Assembly: GCA_964646815.1 (NCBI GenBank)
Contig: CAZYFH010000005.1
Location: forward strand, 1 to 64,000
From: CAZYFH01 sp964646815
Lineage (GTDB): Bacteria > Acidobacteriota > Vicinamibacteria > Vicinamibacterales > UBA8438
Length of the DNA stretch: 64,000 bases
Direction of reading: 5' to 3'
Shown: positions 9,236 to 17,468 of the stretch, piece after piece
How positions within the stretch are numbered: position 1 is the stretch's first letter
Layout: every line of letters starts with the position of its first letter
Notes under the pieces: generated by a model
The model's input: the letters and a program-made list of their open reading frames with translations, nothing else
What the model was told of the DNA's origin: nothing
Database searches by the model: none
Position numbers and translations under genes: made by a program

Positions 9236-11194
9236 TTGGCCGACCGTGAGCGAGAGCCGACCCTGACCGCTCCCGAGAACCCGCGCGCCGTGTACGAGGA
9301 CCCCGAGTCCGATCTCCCGACTCGGAGCCTCACCGGTGGCCTGGCCTGGCTGACCACCGCCCTCGCCGCCGGGCTGTCGCTCTACGCGTTCTACTGGGTC
9401 GTCGGCATCATCCAGCCGCAGATCTACCGTGTCAGCTTTCTCCTGATCACACTCGTGCTGACGTTCCTCGTCTTTCCGGCGCATGTGCGCTGGCGGGCCC
9501 GCGTGAGCTGGCACGACTGGACGCTGATCGGCGTCGCCGTCGTCGCGCTCGCGTGGCCCATCATCGACTTCGACCAGTTCGTCTACCGGGCAGCGACACC
9601 GACCACCCTCGACCTGATTCTCGGCGCATGCACGACGCTACTGGTGCTCGAGGCTACCCGGCGCACCGTCGGCCCCATCCTTCCGGTGACGGCGGTCGCC
9701 TTTCTACTGTACGGCTTCTACGGCCCGCTGCTCGAGCTGGTCGGCCTCGAGTTGTTCGCGCACCGGGGCTACAATGTGGCTCGATTGGTCGGCACGCTCT
9801 ACATGACGCTCGAAGGCATCTTCGGGGTGCCGCTGAACGTCGCGGCCACGTTCATTGTCCTCTTCACGATCTTCGGCGCCATCTTGGCGCATTCCGGCGC
9901 CGGGCAGTTCTTTATTACCTGGACGATGGCGGCGTTCGGCCGATCGCGTACCGGCGCTGGCCCGGGACGGACAGTGACGCTGTCGGGATTTCTGCTCGGC
10001 ACCGTCTCCGGCAGCGGCGTAGCCACGACGGTGACGCTCGGCGCGGTCGCCTGGCCGCTGTTGCGGCGCGCCGGGTTCTCGGCGGAGGTCGGCGGGGGCA
10101 TTCTCTCGGCCAGCGGCATCGGCGCCATCATGGCGCCGCCGACGATGGGCGCGGCCGCATTTCTGATCGCGGAGTTCCTACAGATCACCTATCTCCAGGT
10201 GATCGTGATGGCGATCGTCCCGGCGGTCCTCTACTACTTCTCCATCGTGTTGATGATCGAGGCTGACGCGCGCCGGCTGGGTACGACGGCGGTCGACGTC
10301 GATGTGCCCTCGGTGGGCGAACTCACCCGGCAGTCGGGCTATCAGTTTCTGCCGCTGGTCGCGATCGTCGTGTTCCTCGTCACCGGAATGACGCCGTTCC
10401 GGGCCGTGTTCCTGTCGACGCTCCTGGCAATCGCGCTCAGCTTCATCAGGCCCGAGCAGGCCTTGAAGCCGCGGCGCCTGATCGCCGCGCTCGAGTCAGG
10501 CGGTCGCAGCGTGCTGTCGGTCGCGGCGACCACTGCAACCGCAGGGATCATCGTCGGTGTGGTCACCCTGACCGGACTCGGTCTCAAGATCGCTGGCATC
10601 ATCGTCGCGTTGGCCGGCGGCAGCTTATTCCTGACGGTGATCTACGCTGCCGTCGCAGTCTGGATGCTGGGGCTGGCGGTCCCAGTGACCGCGTCGTACA
10701 TCATCGCCGCCGTCATGATCGCACCGGCGCTGACACTCGTCGGCGTGCCCGATTTCGCCGCCCACATGTTCATCTTTTACTACGCGGTGCTCTCGGAAGT
10801 GAGCCCGCCAACGGCGCTCTCCCCCTTTGCGGCGGCCGCCATCACCGGCGGCAACCCGTTTCGGACGATGATGCTTACCTGGAAGTACACGTTGCCGGCA
10901 TTTCTGGTTCCGTTCGCCTTCACCCTCAGTCCAGAGGGCGCGGGCGTGCTGCTTCGAGCGCCCGTGAACGACATCGTGCGAACCGTGGGTACCGCGGCGG
11001 TTGGCGTGAGCGCCCTGGCCATGGGCCTGGGAGGGTGGCTGACCCGCCCGGCGACGACGCTGGAGCGGGTGCTGGCCGTGGTGGGCGGTTTGTTGCTCTT
11101 TTATGCGACGACGGTCACCGATATCATTGGCGTTGGTATGTTCGGCATGGCCATCGGACTTCACCTGTTGAGAACCGACCGAGGTGCCTCATGA
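9236..11194 (+). CDS. TRAP transporter permease, fused small (DctQ-like) and large (DctM) subunits
   Basis: A multi-spanning inner-membrane permease of about 652 residues. The N-terminal third supplies the small-subunit helices and the rest is the DctM-like elevator domain, the normal arrangement in TAXI-TRAP systems. Conserved features include GTVSGSGVATTVTLG, AIMAPPTMGAAAFLI, GLAVPVTASYI and SEVSPPTALSPFAAAAI. The only start before the conserved helices is TTG 9236, and no strong ribosome site is seen, so the exact N-terminus is uncertain. Its stop overlaps the start of the following hydrolase gene (ATGA). Confidence 0.92.
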   Translation: MADREREPTLTAPENPRAVYEDPESDLPTRSLTGGLAWLTTALAAGLSLYAFYWVVGIIQPQIYRVSFLLITLVLTFLVFPAHVRWRARVSWHDWTLIGVAVVALAWPIIDFDQFVYRAATPTTLDLILGACTTLLVLEATRRTVGPILPVTAVAFLLYGFYGPLLELVGLELFAHRGYNVARLVGTLYMTLEGIFGVPLNVAATFIVLFTIFGAILAHSGAGQFFITWTMAAFGRSRTGAGPGRTVTLSGFLLGTVSGSGVATTVTLGAVAWPLLRRAGFSAEVGGGILSASGIGAIMAPPTMGAAAFLIAEFLQITYLQVIVMAIVPAVLYYFSIVLMIEADARRLGTTAVDVDVPSVGELTRQSGYQFLPLVAIVVFLVTGMTPFRAVFLSTLLAIALSFIRPEQALKPRRLIAALESGGRSVLSVAATTATAGIIVGVVTLTGLGLKIAGIIVALAGGSLFLTVIYAAVAVWMLGLAVPVTASYIIAAVMIAPALTLVGVPDFAAHMFIFYYAVLSEVSPPTALSPFAAAAITGGNPFRTMMLTWKYTLPAFLVPFAFTLSPEGAGVLLRAPVNDIVRTVGTAAVGVSALAMGLGGWLTRPATTLERVLAVVGGLLLFYATTVTDIIGVGMFGMAIGLHLLRTDRGAS

Positions 11195-12474
11195 CTCGAC
11201 GAACAACACCCGTACGTCGCGTAGCGCTGACACTGATCGCGGTCGTGCTCACCGCGTCGCCGTTGCTGGGACAGGGACTAACGCCGGCCACACCCGAAAC
11301 CGTCGGCCTCTCGTCCGAGCGCCTCGAGCGACTGACCGGGGCGCTCCAGCAATACGTCGATGACGGGCGGCTCGCCGGCGCCGTGGCGATCGTCGCACGC
11401 CGCGGCAAGGTTGCCTACCTCGAGGCGGTGGGCCACCGGAACAAGGCGATTGGATCCGCCATGGCCACCGACACGATCTTCCGTATCGCGTCCCAAACCA
11501 AGGCACTCGTCAGCGTCGGGGTCATGATGCTCCAGGAAGATGGAGAACTCCTCATCACTGACCCGGTCGGTAAGTACCTCCCGGAGTTCATGGAGACCAC
11601 CGTCGCGCAGCCGAACGGACGGGGCGGCTACGACGTCGTCGCTGCGAAACGGCCGATCACGATTCGCGACCTCCTGACCCACACGGCAGGGATCAGCTAC
11701 GGCAACGGACCGGCGGGCGAGAAATGGGACGCGGCCGGAATCACCGGGTGGTACTTCGCCGACCGTGACGAGCCGGTTGGCGCGGTGATGGCGCGGCTGG
11801 CGCGGTTGCCACTCGACGCGCACCCCGGCGAGCAATGGATCTACGGCTACAACACCGACATCCTCGGCGCCATGATCACCAAGATCAGCGGCCGGACGCT
11901 CGAGGCGTTCCTGCAGGAACGGCTCCTCGAGCCGCTTGGGTTGACCGACACGCACTTTTATCTCCCCACGGCCAAGGCCGGCCGACTGGCGACCGTCTAT
12001 TCGTCGACCGACGACGGCGGGATCGAGCCGGCGCCGAATCCTGGCCACATGGTCGGCCAGGGGGCCTATCTGGAGGGCCCGCGCACGAGCTTCTCCGGCG
12101 GCGCTGGCCTGTTGTCGACCGCCACGGACTACGCCACCTTCCTCCAAATGCTGCTCAACGGGGGAGAACTGGACGGCACGCGCCTCGTGAGCCGAAAGAC
12201 GGTGGAGTCGATGACCGTCGACCACACGGGCGACATCTCGTTCCGCGCGGGCCAGGGGTTCGGCCTCGGGTTTTCGATCGTGGAAGACCCTGCTGCGACC
12301 GGCCTGCCGTCATCAGTCGGCGAGTATGGCTGGGGGGGCGCGTATCACTCCACCTACTGGGTCGACCCGGCGGAAGAGATGGTGGTCGTCTATCTGACGC
12401 AGATCATCCCGGCGCGAGGCCTGGATGACCACGGCAAGCTACGAGCGTTGATCTATCAGTCGATCATCGATTGA
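11191..12474 (+). CDS. Serine hydrolase, class C beta-lactamase / esterase fold
   Basis: A secreted 427-residue protein with signal peptide TLIAVVLTASPLLGQG. It has the serine-active-site fold of class C beta-lactamases, DD-peptidases and esterase EstB. The SxxK tetrad is SQTK (about S101), and the second motif lies in YGYNTDILG, a variant common in the esterase branch. LLTHTAGISYG and GGAGLLSTATDYA are further family blocks. Its ATG overlaps the permease stop, so translation is probably coupled and the hydrolase may process the substrate imported by the TRAP system. True beta-lactamase activity is unlikely given the YxN variant. Substrate unknown. Confidence 0.88.
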   Translation: MTRRTTPVRRVALTLIAVVLTASPLLGQGLTPATPETVGLSSERLERLTGALQQYVDDGRLAGAVAIVARRGKVAYLEAVGHRNKAIGSAMATDTIFRIASQTKALVSVGVMMLQEDGELLITDPVGKYLPEFMETTVAQPNGRGGYDVVAAKRPITIRDLLTHTAGISYGNGPAGEKWDAAGITGWYFADRDEPVGAVMARLARLPLDAHPGEQWIYGYNTDILGAMITKISGRTLEAFLQERLLEPLGLTDTHFYLPTAKAGRLATVYSSTDDGGIEPAPNPGHMVGQGAYLEGPRTSFSGGAGLLSTATDYATFLQMLLNGGELDGTRLVSRKTVESMTVDHTGDISFRAGQGFGLGFSIVEDPAATGLPSSVGEYGWGGAYHSTYWVDPAEEMVVVYLTQIIPARGLDDHGKLRALIYQSIID

Positions 12475-12563
12475 CCGCCGACCGGTCGTGCATCGGGTGC
12501 CCGGCGAGCGCGGCCGTCTTGCTGCATGTGAGCTCAGATTTAGCCACAGAATAGGGAGTGCTT

Positions 12564-12989
12564 GTGACCAAAGCCGAACTCATCGACAGACTGAACGAGG
12601 ATCTCGCCGACGAGCTTGGCGCCATCATTCAGTACGTCGTCTACGCGGCGCGCGCCACAGGTCCCTATCGCCCGCAGCTCTCGCAGTTCTTTCTGGCCGA
12701 AGTGGCGGACGAGCAGCTTCACGCGCAGTTCCTGGCCAACAAGATTGTGTCGCTCGGCGGCCAGCCGACGACCCGCCCACGCGAGGTCGCGCTCCCCGAC
12801 GGGAATCGGGCGATGCTCGAGGAAGTCGTGGCAGCGGAGCAGCGCGCGACAGACGCCTACGTGCAGCGCGCGCAGGACGCCGAGGCGTACGGAGACAAGG
12901 GGCTGGCCGTGCAGCTCGAGGACTTCATCCGCGCCGAGAGCAGCCACGTGGAGGAAACGGAACGGATCCTCCGCGACTGGCCGCTCTGA
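12564..12989 (+). CDS. Ferritin-like (bacterioferritin/DPS-type four-helix) protein
   Basis: A small 141-residue four-helix di-iron protein. Probable metal ligands: E in LADELGAI, E and H in AEVADEQLHAQ, E in VAAEQRATDAY, and E/H in RAESSHVEETER. This is the repeated E...ExxH pattern of the ferritin superfamily. It is probably a cytoplasmic iron or oxidative-stress protein. GTG 12564 is preceded by GGGAG at 5 bases; GTG 12558 is an alternative. A related but frame-broken gene lies at 24053-24468 on the other strand. Confidence 0.82.
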   Translation: MTKAELIDRLNEDLADELGAIIQYVVYAARATGPYRPQLSQFFLAEVADEQLHAQFLANKIVSLGGQPTTRPREVALPDGNRAMLEEVVAAEQRATDAYVQRAQDAEAYGDKGLAVQLEDFIRAESSHVEETERILRDWPL

Positions 12990-13002
12990 GCTTTCTGATG
13001 TC

Positions 13003-13153
13003 GTGCGCATCTTCGTCACCGGTGCCACCGGCGCGCTTGGCCGGCCGACCGTCAAGAAGCTCGTCGCTGCCGGGCAAGGTGCGCGCGCTCGCCCGATCGG
13101 CCGCGAATGAAGGTCGCCCTGCACTGTCGTCCGACGGGGCCTGCATCGCGTAA
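13003..13153 (+). pseudogene. Remnant of an NAD(P)-dependent epimerase/dehydratase N-terminus, frameshifted
   Basis: From GTG 13003 the frame reads VRIFVTGATGALGRPTVKKL, a perfect Rossmann GxxGxxG start of an extended short-chain dehydrogenase or epimerase. After VAAG the frame runs into a stop at 13108-13110. The expected continuation (VRALARSAANEG) appears in the next frame from about 13079 to the TAA at 13151-13153. Only about 45 of 300 or more codons survive, and the sequence then joins directly to an unrelated remnant. A decayed gene, not a functional short protein. Confidence 0.75.
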
Positions 13154-13543
13154 GCCTCAGACGAGACAGGTCAGGGCGAGGTGTCTGTGGAACCGCACCC
13201 GGATCTCGGGAACAAGGAGCAGATCTCGACGGACGGAGGTCGAGCATCCGTGTGGTCACTCGACGGAAGCGATCTGTTCTATCACGACCTGAGCGGCTTG
13301 CACATGATGGTCGTCGCCATTAGCACCGATCCCACACCGACGCTTGGGGCGCCCACGATCGCGTTCGAGGGACCCTACTAGACACCACCGTTCAACCAGC
13401 AGTTTGACCTGGCCTTAAACGGTCGGTTCTCGATGATTAAGCCGTCGCGTGCAGCGACGGGCGACAGTGCTTCGGAACCGCCCAAAATCATGGTGGTCGA
13501 ACATTTATTCGAGGAGCTCCGCCGCCTCGTGCCACTGCCGTGA
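13154..13543 (+). pseudogene. Remnant of a PD40/WD40-repeat protein tail (serine/threonine-kinase or TolB-like)
   Basis: A single frame reads SDETGQGEV, EQISTDGGRASVWSLDGSDLFY, IAFEGPY, then a TAG at 13379-13381. It continues beyond the stop as FNQQFDLALNGRFSMIKPS and IMVVEHLFEELRRLVP to a final TGA. This is the characteristic C-terminus of the PD40-repeat proteins and kinases abundant in Acidobacteriota. The homology resumes after the TAG without a frame change, so this is a degraded 3-prime end of a much longer gene. It has no start and no upstream domains. Confidence 0.78.
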
Positions 13544-13550
13544 CCCAAGG

Positions 13551-15230
13551 TCATACCCGGGTCAGCTTGCGAAACTTGATCCGGTGCGGTCGGTCAGCCT
13601 CAGCCCCGAGGCGACGCCGCCGGTCGGCTTCGTAGTCAGCGTAGTTGCCCTCGAAACACTCCACGTGACTGTTTCCCTCGAAGGCGATAATGTGCGTCGC
13701 GATCCGATCGAGGAACCACCGGTCATGGCTGACCACGACCGCACAGCCGGCGAATTCGACGAGCGCGTCCTCGAGTGCGCGCAACGTGTCGACGTCGAGG
13801 TCGTTCGTCGGCTCGTCCAGGAGCAGCAGGTTGGCGCCGTCGCGCAGTAGCGTGGCGAGGTGGACACGGTTCCGTTCGCCGCCCGACAGATCGCCAACCT
13901 TGCGTTGCTGGTCGCGTCCTCTGAAGTTGAACCACGAGACGTACGCGCGTGACGCTACGGATCGCTTCGAGAGCATGATCTCATCCTGGCCGCCGGAAAT
14001 CACCTCCCAGACCGTCTTCTCCGGGTCGAGCGCGTCTCGACTCTGGTTGACATAGCCGAGCTTGACGGTATCGCCAAGCCGGAGCGTTCCGGCGTCGGGC
14101 TCCTCCTCACCGGTGATCAGCTTGAGCAGCGTGGTCTTCCCCGAACCGTTCGCGCCGACGACACCAACGATTCCGGCGGGGGGAAGGGTGAAGGAGAGAT
14201 CGCCAATGAGCGCACGGTCGCCGTACCCCTTGACGAGGTCCGTTGCCTCGACGACCACGTCTCCGAGTCTGGGACCCGGTGGAATATAGATCTCGACTGC
14301 TTCGATCTTCTGCGCGGCGTCCTCGTTCAGCAGCCGTTCGTAGGCGTTCAGACGTGCTTTGCCTTTCGCTTGACGCGCGCGCGGCGACATCCGGATCCAC
14401 TCCAGCTCCCGCCCGAGCGTGCGCTGGCGTTTCGCCTCGTGCCTCGCCTCGGTCGCGAGGCGCTGCTGCTTCTGATCCAGCCAGGACGAGTAGTTTCCTT
14501 CCCACGGGATCCCGGCGCCGCGATCGAGCTCCAGAATCCACCCGGCCACGTTGTCGAGGAAGTACCGGTCGTGGGTAACCGCCACGACAGTGCCCCTGTA
14601 CTCGGCAAGGAAGTGCTCAAGCCACGCAACCGACTCGGCGTCGAGGTGATTGGTGGGCTCGTCGAGTAGCAGCAGATCGGGCGATTGGAGCAACAGCCGA
14701 CAGAGCGCGACGCGGCGACGCTCGCCACCGGAGAGCGTCGTCACATCGGCGTGCGCGGGCGGCAGCCGTAGGGCCTCCATAGCCATCTCGACGCGGGAAT
14801 CGAGGTCCCAGGCGCCAGTCGCGTCAATCTTATTTTGCAGCGTGCCCTGCTCTTCGAGCGCCTCGTCCATTTCCGGTGAAACGAGCCCTTCCGACAGCGA
14901 GGCAATGACCCGGTCGTATCGCTTGAGCAGGTCGCGGACCGCCGCGACGCCCTCGTTGACGTTGCCCGCGACGTCCTTTGATGCGTCGAGGTGCGGCTCT
15001 TGCGGGAGATAGCCAACGGTGAGTCCACTCGAGGGAAACGCCTCGCCGTCGAACTCGGTAATCTCGCCCGCCATGATCCGGAGCAGTGAGCTCTTGCCCG
15101 CGCCATTCAGCCCGAGGACACCGATCTTGGCACCCGGCAGGAACGACAGCCAGATGTCGTGCAGCACGGTGTGATCGGGCGGATAGCGTTTGCCGAGGCC
15201 CTTCATCGTGTAGACGAACTGTGGTCCCAT
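13551..15230 (-). CDS. ettA: Energy-dependent translational throttle protein EttA (ABC-F ATPase)
   Basis: A soluble ABC-F protein with two ATPase domains that binds the ribosomal E site and gates early elongation according to ATP/ADP ratio. The 559 residues match E. coli EttA in length. Walker A motifs are GLNGAGKSS and GANGSGKTT; signature motifs are LSGGERRRVAL and LSGGERNRVHL; Walker B motifs are LLLLDEPTNHLDAES and LLLLDEPTNDLDVDT. The linker between domains contains the charged EttA-type helices (RQRTLGRELEWIRMS). The N-terminus FVYTMKGLGKRYPP is typical. Divergent from the metallopeptidase gene across a 106-base region. Confidence 0.96.
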   Translation of the reverse strand: MGPQFVYTMKGLGKRYPPDHTVLHDIWLSFLPGAKIGVLGLNGAGKSSLLRIMAGEITEFDGEAFPSSGLTVGYLPQEPHLDASKDVAGNVNEGVAAVRDLLKRYDRVIASLSEGLVSPEMDEALEEQGTLQNKIDATGAWDLDSRVEMAMEALRLPPAHADVTTLSGGERRRVALCRLLLQSPDLLLLDEPTNHLDAESVAWLEHFLAEYRGTVVAVTHDRYFLDNVAGWILELDRGAGIPWEGNYSSWLDQKQQRLATEARHEAKRQRTLGRELEWIRMSPRARQAKGKARLNAYERLLNEDAAQKIEAVEIYIPPGPRLGDVVVEATDLVKGYGDRALIGDLSFTLPPAGIVGVVGANGSGKTTLLKLITGEEEPDAGTLRLGDTVKLGYVNQSRDALDPEKTVWEVISGGQDEIMLSKRSVASRAYVSWFNFRGRDQQRKVGDLSGGERNRVHLATLLRDGANLLLLDEPTNDLDVDTLRALEDALVEFAGCAVVVSHDRWFLDRIATHIIAFEGNSHVECFEGNYADYEADRRRRLGAEADRPHRIKFRKLTRV

Positions 15231-15336
15231 ACGTTTGAGATCCTATAGGGGCGGCGAGCGCGCCGCCAGCCCGGGGATGATGTGAGACTCGGGAACAGGT
15301 AACCTTGAATCCTGAACCCCGAGCGAAGCCCCTATA
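15231..15336. promoter_or_regulatory. Divergent intergenic region with inverted TATAGGGG/CCCCTATA arms and a degenerate hairpin
   Basis: The 106 bases between ettA and the metallopeptidase gene begin with CCTATAGGGGC (near 15242) and end with GCCCCTATAAT (15328-15338), a long-range inverted pair. Each arm could supply a -10 hexamer pointing outward; TATAAT at 15333-15338 overlaps the annotated ATG at 15337. Between them, CTCGGG at 15288-15293 pairs with CCCGAG at 15318-15323 around a degenerate heptamer-type repeat. Role inferred only. Confidence 0.4.
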
Positions 15337-16416
15337 ATGTGCCGCGTCGTCATGCCCGAAGCGCCGGCCCCGCCTCCACACCTACCTCGCGGCCCCCGCA
15401 AGAAGAGGCCGGTGTGGGTTCGCTGGCCCGACGATACGCTGCTCGACGTCCGGATCTGCGATCTCGGCGTTTCCATCGAAGGCACGTCGCTCGAACCGCG
15501 CATCGCCGAGGTGTGCCAGGAGTTACGGGACCGCGGTATCGCGTTTCGGCCGAATTTTTGGCTCTCCGACGAGTGGTTCACGCCCGATGGAGTCCCCGGC
15601 GTGGCGGTGCCGTTCTACCTGGCGCACCCTAGGTTGTCCCGACTCGAGATGAGCCAGATGCTGGAAGTGGAGGGTGGGACCCGGGCGTGGTGCATGCGGA
15701 TCCTTCGTCACGAGGTCGGACACGCCATTGACAACGCCTACCGGCTGCAGCGGCGGCGAAGACGGCAGAAGCTGTTCGGCAAGTCGTCGACAGACTACCC
15801 CGAGTACTACACGCCGAGGCCCTACAGCAAGAGCTTCGTGTTGCATCTCGATTCGTGGTACGCGCAGAGCCACCCGGACGAGGACTTCGCTGAGACCTTC
15901 GCCGTCTGGCTCAGTCCCAACGCGATGTGGCACAAGCGATACGCCGGGTGGCCCGCGCTCAAGAAGCTCGAGTACATGGACGAGCTCATGCGCAATGTGG
16001 CGCGCCGGGAACCGGTCGAAACGACCACGCGAGTCGTGGAACCACTGTCGCGTATCCGGAACACGCTTCGCCAGCACTACCGTCGCAAGCGAAAGCACTA
16101 CGGGATCGACTACCCGGGTTTCTATGACCGCGACCTCCGTCGGCTGTTCTCAGACGCGCCAGAGTTCGCCGGGAACACCTCGGCGGCGCAGTTCCTCAAG
16201 CATATCCGCCGCGAGGTGCGCCGGCTCGTTGGCGGGTGGACGTCCACCTATCAGTACACCATCGATCAGGTCGTCGAGGACATGATCGCCCGGTGCAAAG
16301 AGCTCAACCTACGGCTGACGACTCCAGAAGACCGCGCCAAGCTCGACTTCACCGTGCTGCTGACCGTGCAAACCATGAACTACCTGCACGGCGGCCGGCA
16401 CCGGGTCGCCCTGTGA
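15337..16416 (+). CDS. Putative zinc-binding metallopeptidase (Peptidase_Mx-like)
   Basis: A cytoplasmic-looking 359-residue protein with no signal peptide. The zinc motif is RHEVGHAID (H125, E126, H129), followed about 50 residues later by HPDEDFAETFAVWL, which offers the third ligand. This resembles the putative zinc-binding metallopeptidase family (PF15887-like). ATG 15337 overlaps a TATAAT, so if that is the real -10, the second ATG at 15352 is the likelier start. Its stop overlaps the start of the ATP-grasp gene (GTGA), so the two are translationally coupled and probably act on the same amino-acid or peptide substrate. Substrate unknown. Confidence 0.8.
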   Translation: MCRVVMPEAPAPPPHLPRGPRKKRPVWVRWPDDTLLDVRICDLGVSIEGTSLEPRIAEVCQELRDRGIAFRPNFWLSDEWFTPDGVPGVAVPFYLAHPRLSRLEMSQMLEVEGGTRAWCMRILRHEVGHAIDNAYRLQRRRRRQKLFGKSSTDYPEYYTPRPYSKSFVLHLDSWYAQSHPDEDFAETFAVWLSPNAMWHKRYAGWPALKKLEYMDELMRNVARREPVETTTRVVEPLSRIRNTLRQHYRRKRKHYGIDYPGFYDRDLRRLFSDAPEFAGNTSAAQFLKHIRREVRRLVGGWTSTYQYTIDQVVEDMIARCKELNLRLTTPEDRAKLDFTVLLTVQTMNYLHGGRHRVAL

Positions 16417-17435
16417 AGAAGCTCCGCATCCTGGCACTCATGCACGACTACATGGTGCCACCCGAGGACACGTCCGGGCACGACCTAGCAACGGTCGAAT
16501 GGAAAACCGAATTCGACGTCACAAGCTCGCTGGAGGAGATGGGGCACGACGTCCACACGCTGGGTGTCAAGGATGACCTCGGGGTGATCCGGCAGGCCGT
16601 CGACGAGTTCGAGCCGCATATCGCGTTCAACCTCATGGAGGCGTTTCACGAGGTCGGCGTGTTCGACATGAACGTCGTCAGCTATCTGGAGCTGCTCCGC
16701 CTCCCGTATACCGGCTGCAATCCGCGTGGCATGCTGCTGTCGCGTGACAAGGCGCTGTCCAAGAAGCTGATGGCGTATCACCGGATTCCGGTGCCCGAGT
16801 GGGCGGTGTTTCGGCGCGGTCTGGCCGTCAAGCGCCCGCGCCGGCTCAAGTTCCCGGTCATCGTGAAGTCGTTGACCCAGGAAGCCTCGATCGGCATCGC
16901 TCAGGCCTCGGTGGTCGATGACGACGTCAAACTCCGTGAGCGGGTACGGTTCGTCCACGACTCCGTCGGTACGGACGCGATCGCCGAGCGGTTCGTCGAC
17001 GGGCGTGAGCTGTACGTGGGGGTATTGGGAAGCGACCGGTTACAAGTGTTTCCGGTCTGGGAGATCCACTTCAGCAAGATGCCGGACGGGGTCCACCGCA
17101 TTGCCACCGATCGGGTGAAGTGGAGCGTAAAATACCAGAAGAAGCACGGCATCAAGACGGGTCAAGCCACGGACCTTCCAAACGGACTTGCCGACCGCAT
17201 ACAGAAGGTCGCAAAGCGGGTCTATCGCGCGCTGGAGATGAGCGGGTACGCACGCATGGACCTGCGGCTGAATACCGACGGGCAGTTCTACGTGATGGAG
17301 GCAAATGCCAACCCGCAGCTGGCGTTCGGCGAAGATCTCGCCGAGTCGGCCGAGCGAGCGGGCCTCACCTACGAAGAACTGCTCCAGCGGATTCTCAACG
17401 TCGGCCTGCGCTGGCAACCCGAACGACCCGGCTGA
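16413..17435 (+). CDS. ATP-grasp ligase related to D-alanine--D-alanine ligase
   Basis: A 340-residue ATP-grasp enzyme that would join a carboxylate to an amine using ATP via an acyl-phosphate. Visible blocks: FNLMEAFHEVGVFD, a central region KFPVIVKSLTQEASIGIA (ATP-binding lysine), AERFVDGRELYVGVLG, and the Mg-binding C-terminal block GYARMDLRL followed by FYVMEANANPQLAFGEDL. Compared with Ddl, the N-terminal third is divergent, so it need not make D-Ala-D-Ala. The GTG start at 16413 overlaps the upstream metallopeptidase stop. The pair suggests a ligase with a matching peptidase, which is inference. Confidence 0.85.
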   Translation: MKKLRILALMHDYMVPPEDTSGHDLATVEWKTEFDVTSSLEEMGHDVHTLGVKDDLGVIRQAVDEFEPHIAFNLMEAFHEVGVFDMNVVSYLELLRLPYTGCNPRGMLLSRDKALSKKLMAYHRIPVPEWAVFRRGLAVKRPRRLKFPVIVKSLTQEASIGIAQASVVDDDVKLRERVRFVHDSVGTDAIAERFVDGRELYVGVLGSDRLQVFPVWEIHFSKMPDGVHRIATDRVKWSVKYQKKHGIKTGQATDLPNGLADRIQKVAKRVYRALEMSGYARMDLRLNTDGQFYVMEANANPQLAFGEDLAESAERAGLTYEELLQRILNVGLRWQPERPG

Positions 17436-17447
17436 GGCGGGCCGGGT
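17426..17447 (+). terminator. GC hairpin at the end of the metallopeptidase/ATP-grasp operon
   Basis: ACCCGGC (17426-17432) and GCCGGGT (17441-17447) form a perfect 7-bp stem with an 8-base loop. It spans the stop codon of the ATP-grasp gene and lies just before a convergent gene. There is no U-tract, so it would be a weak or Rho-assisted terminator at best. Confidence 0.35.
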
Positions 17448-17468
17448 AGCTCGCCGTGCTGCCCGCAC

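Noticed and set aside
13181..13381. A 66-residue independent gene
   Set aside because: Homology to the PD40 protein tail begins before the start and resumes after the TAG, so it is a remnant.
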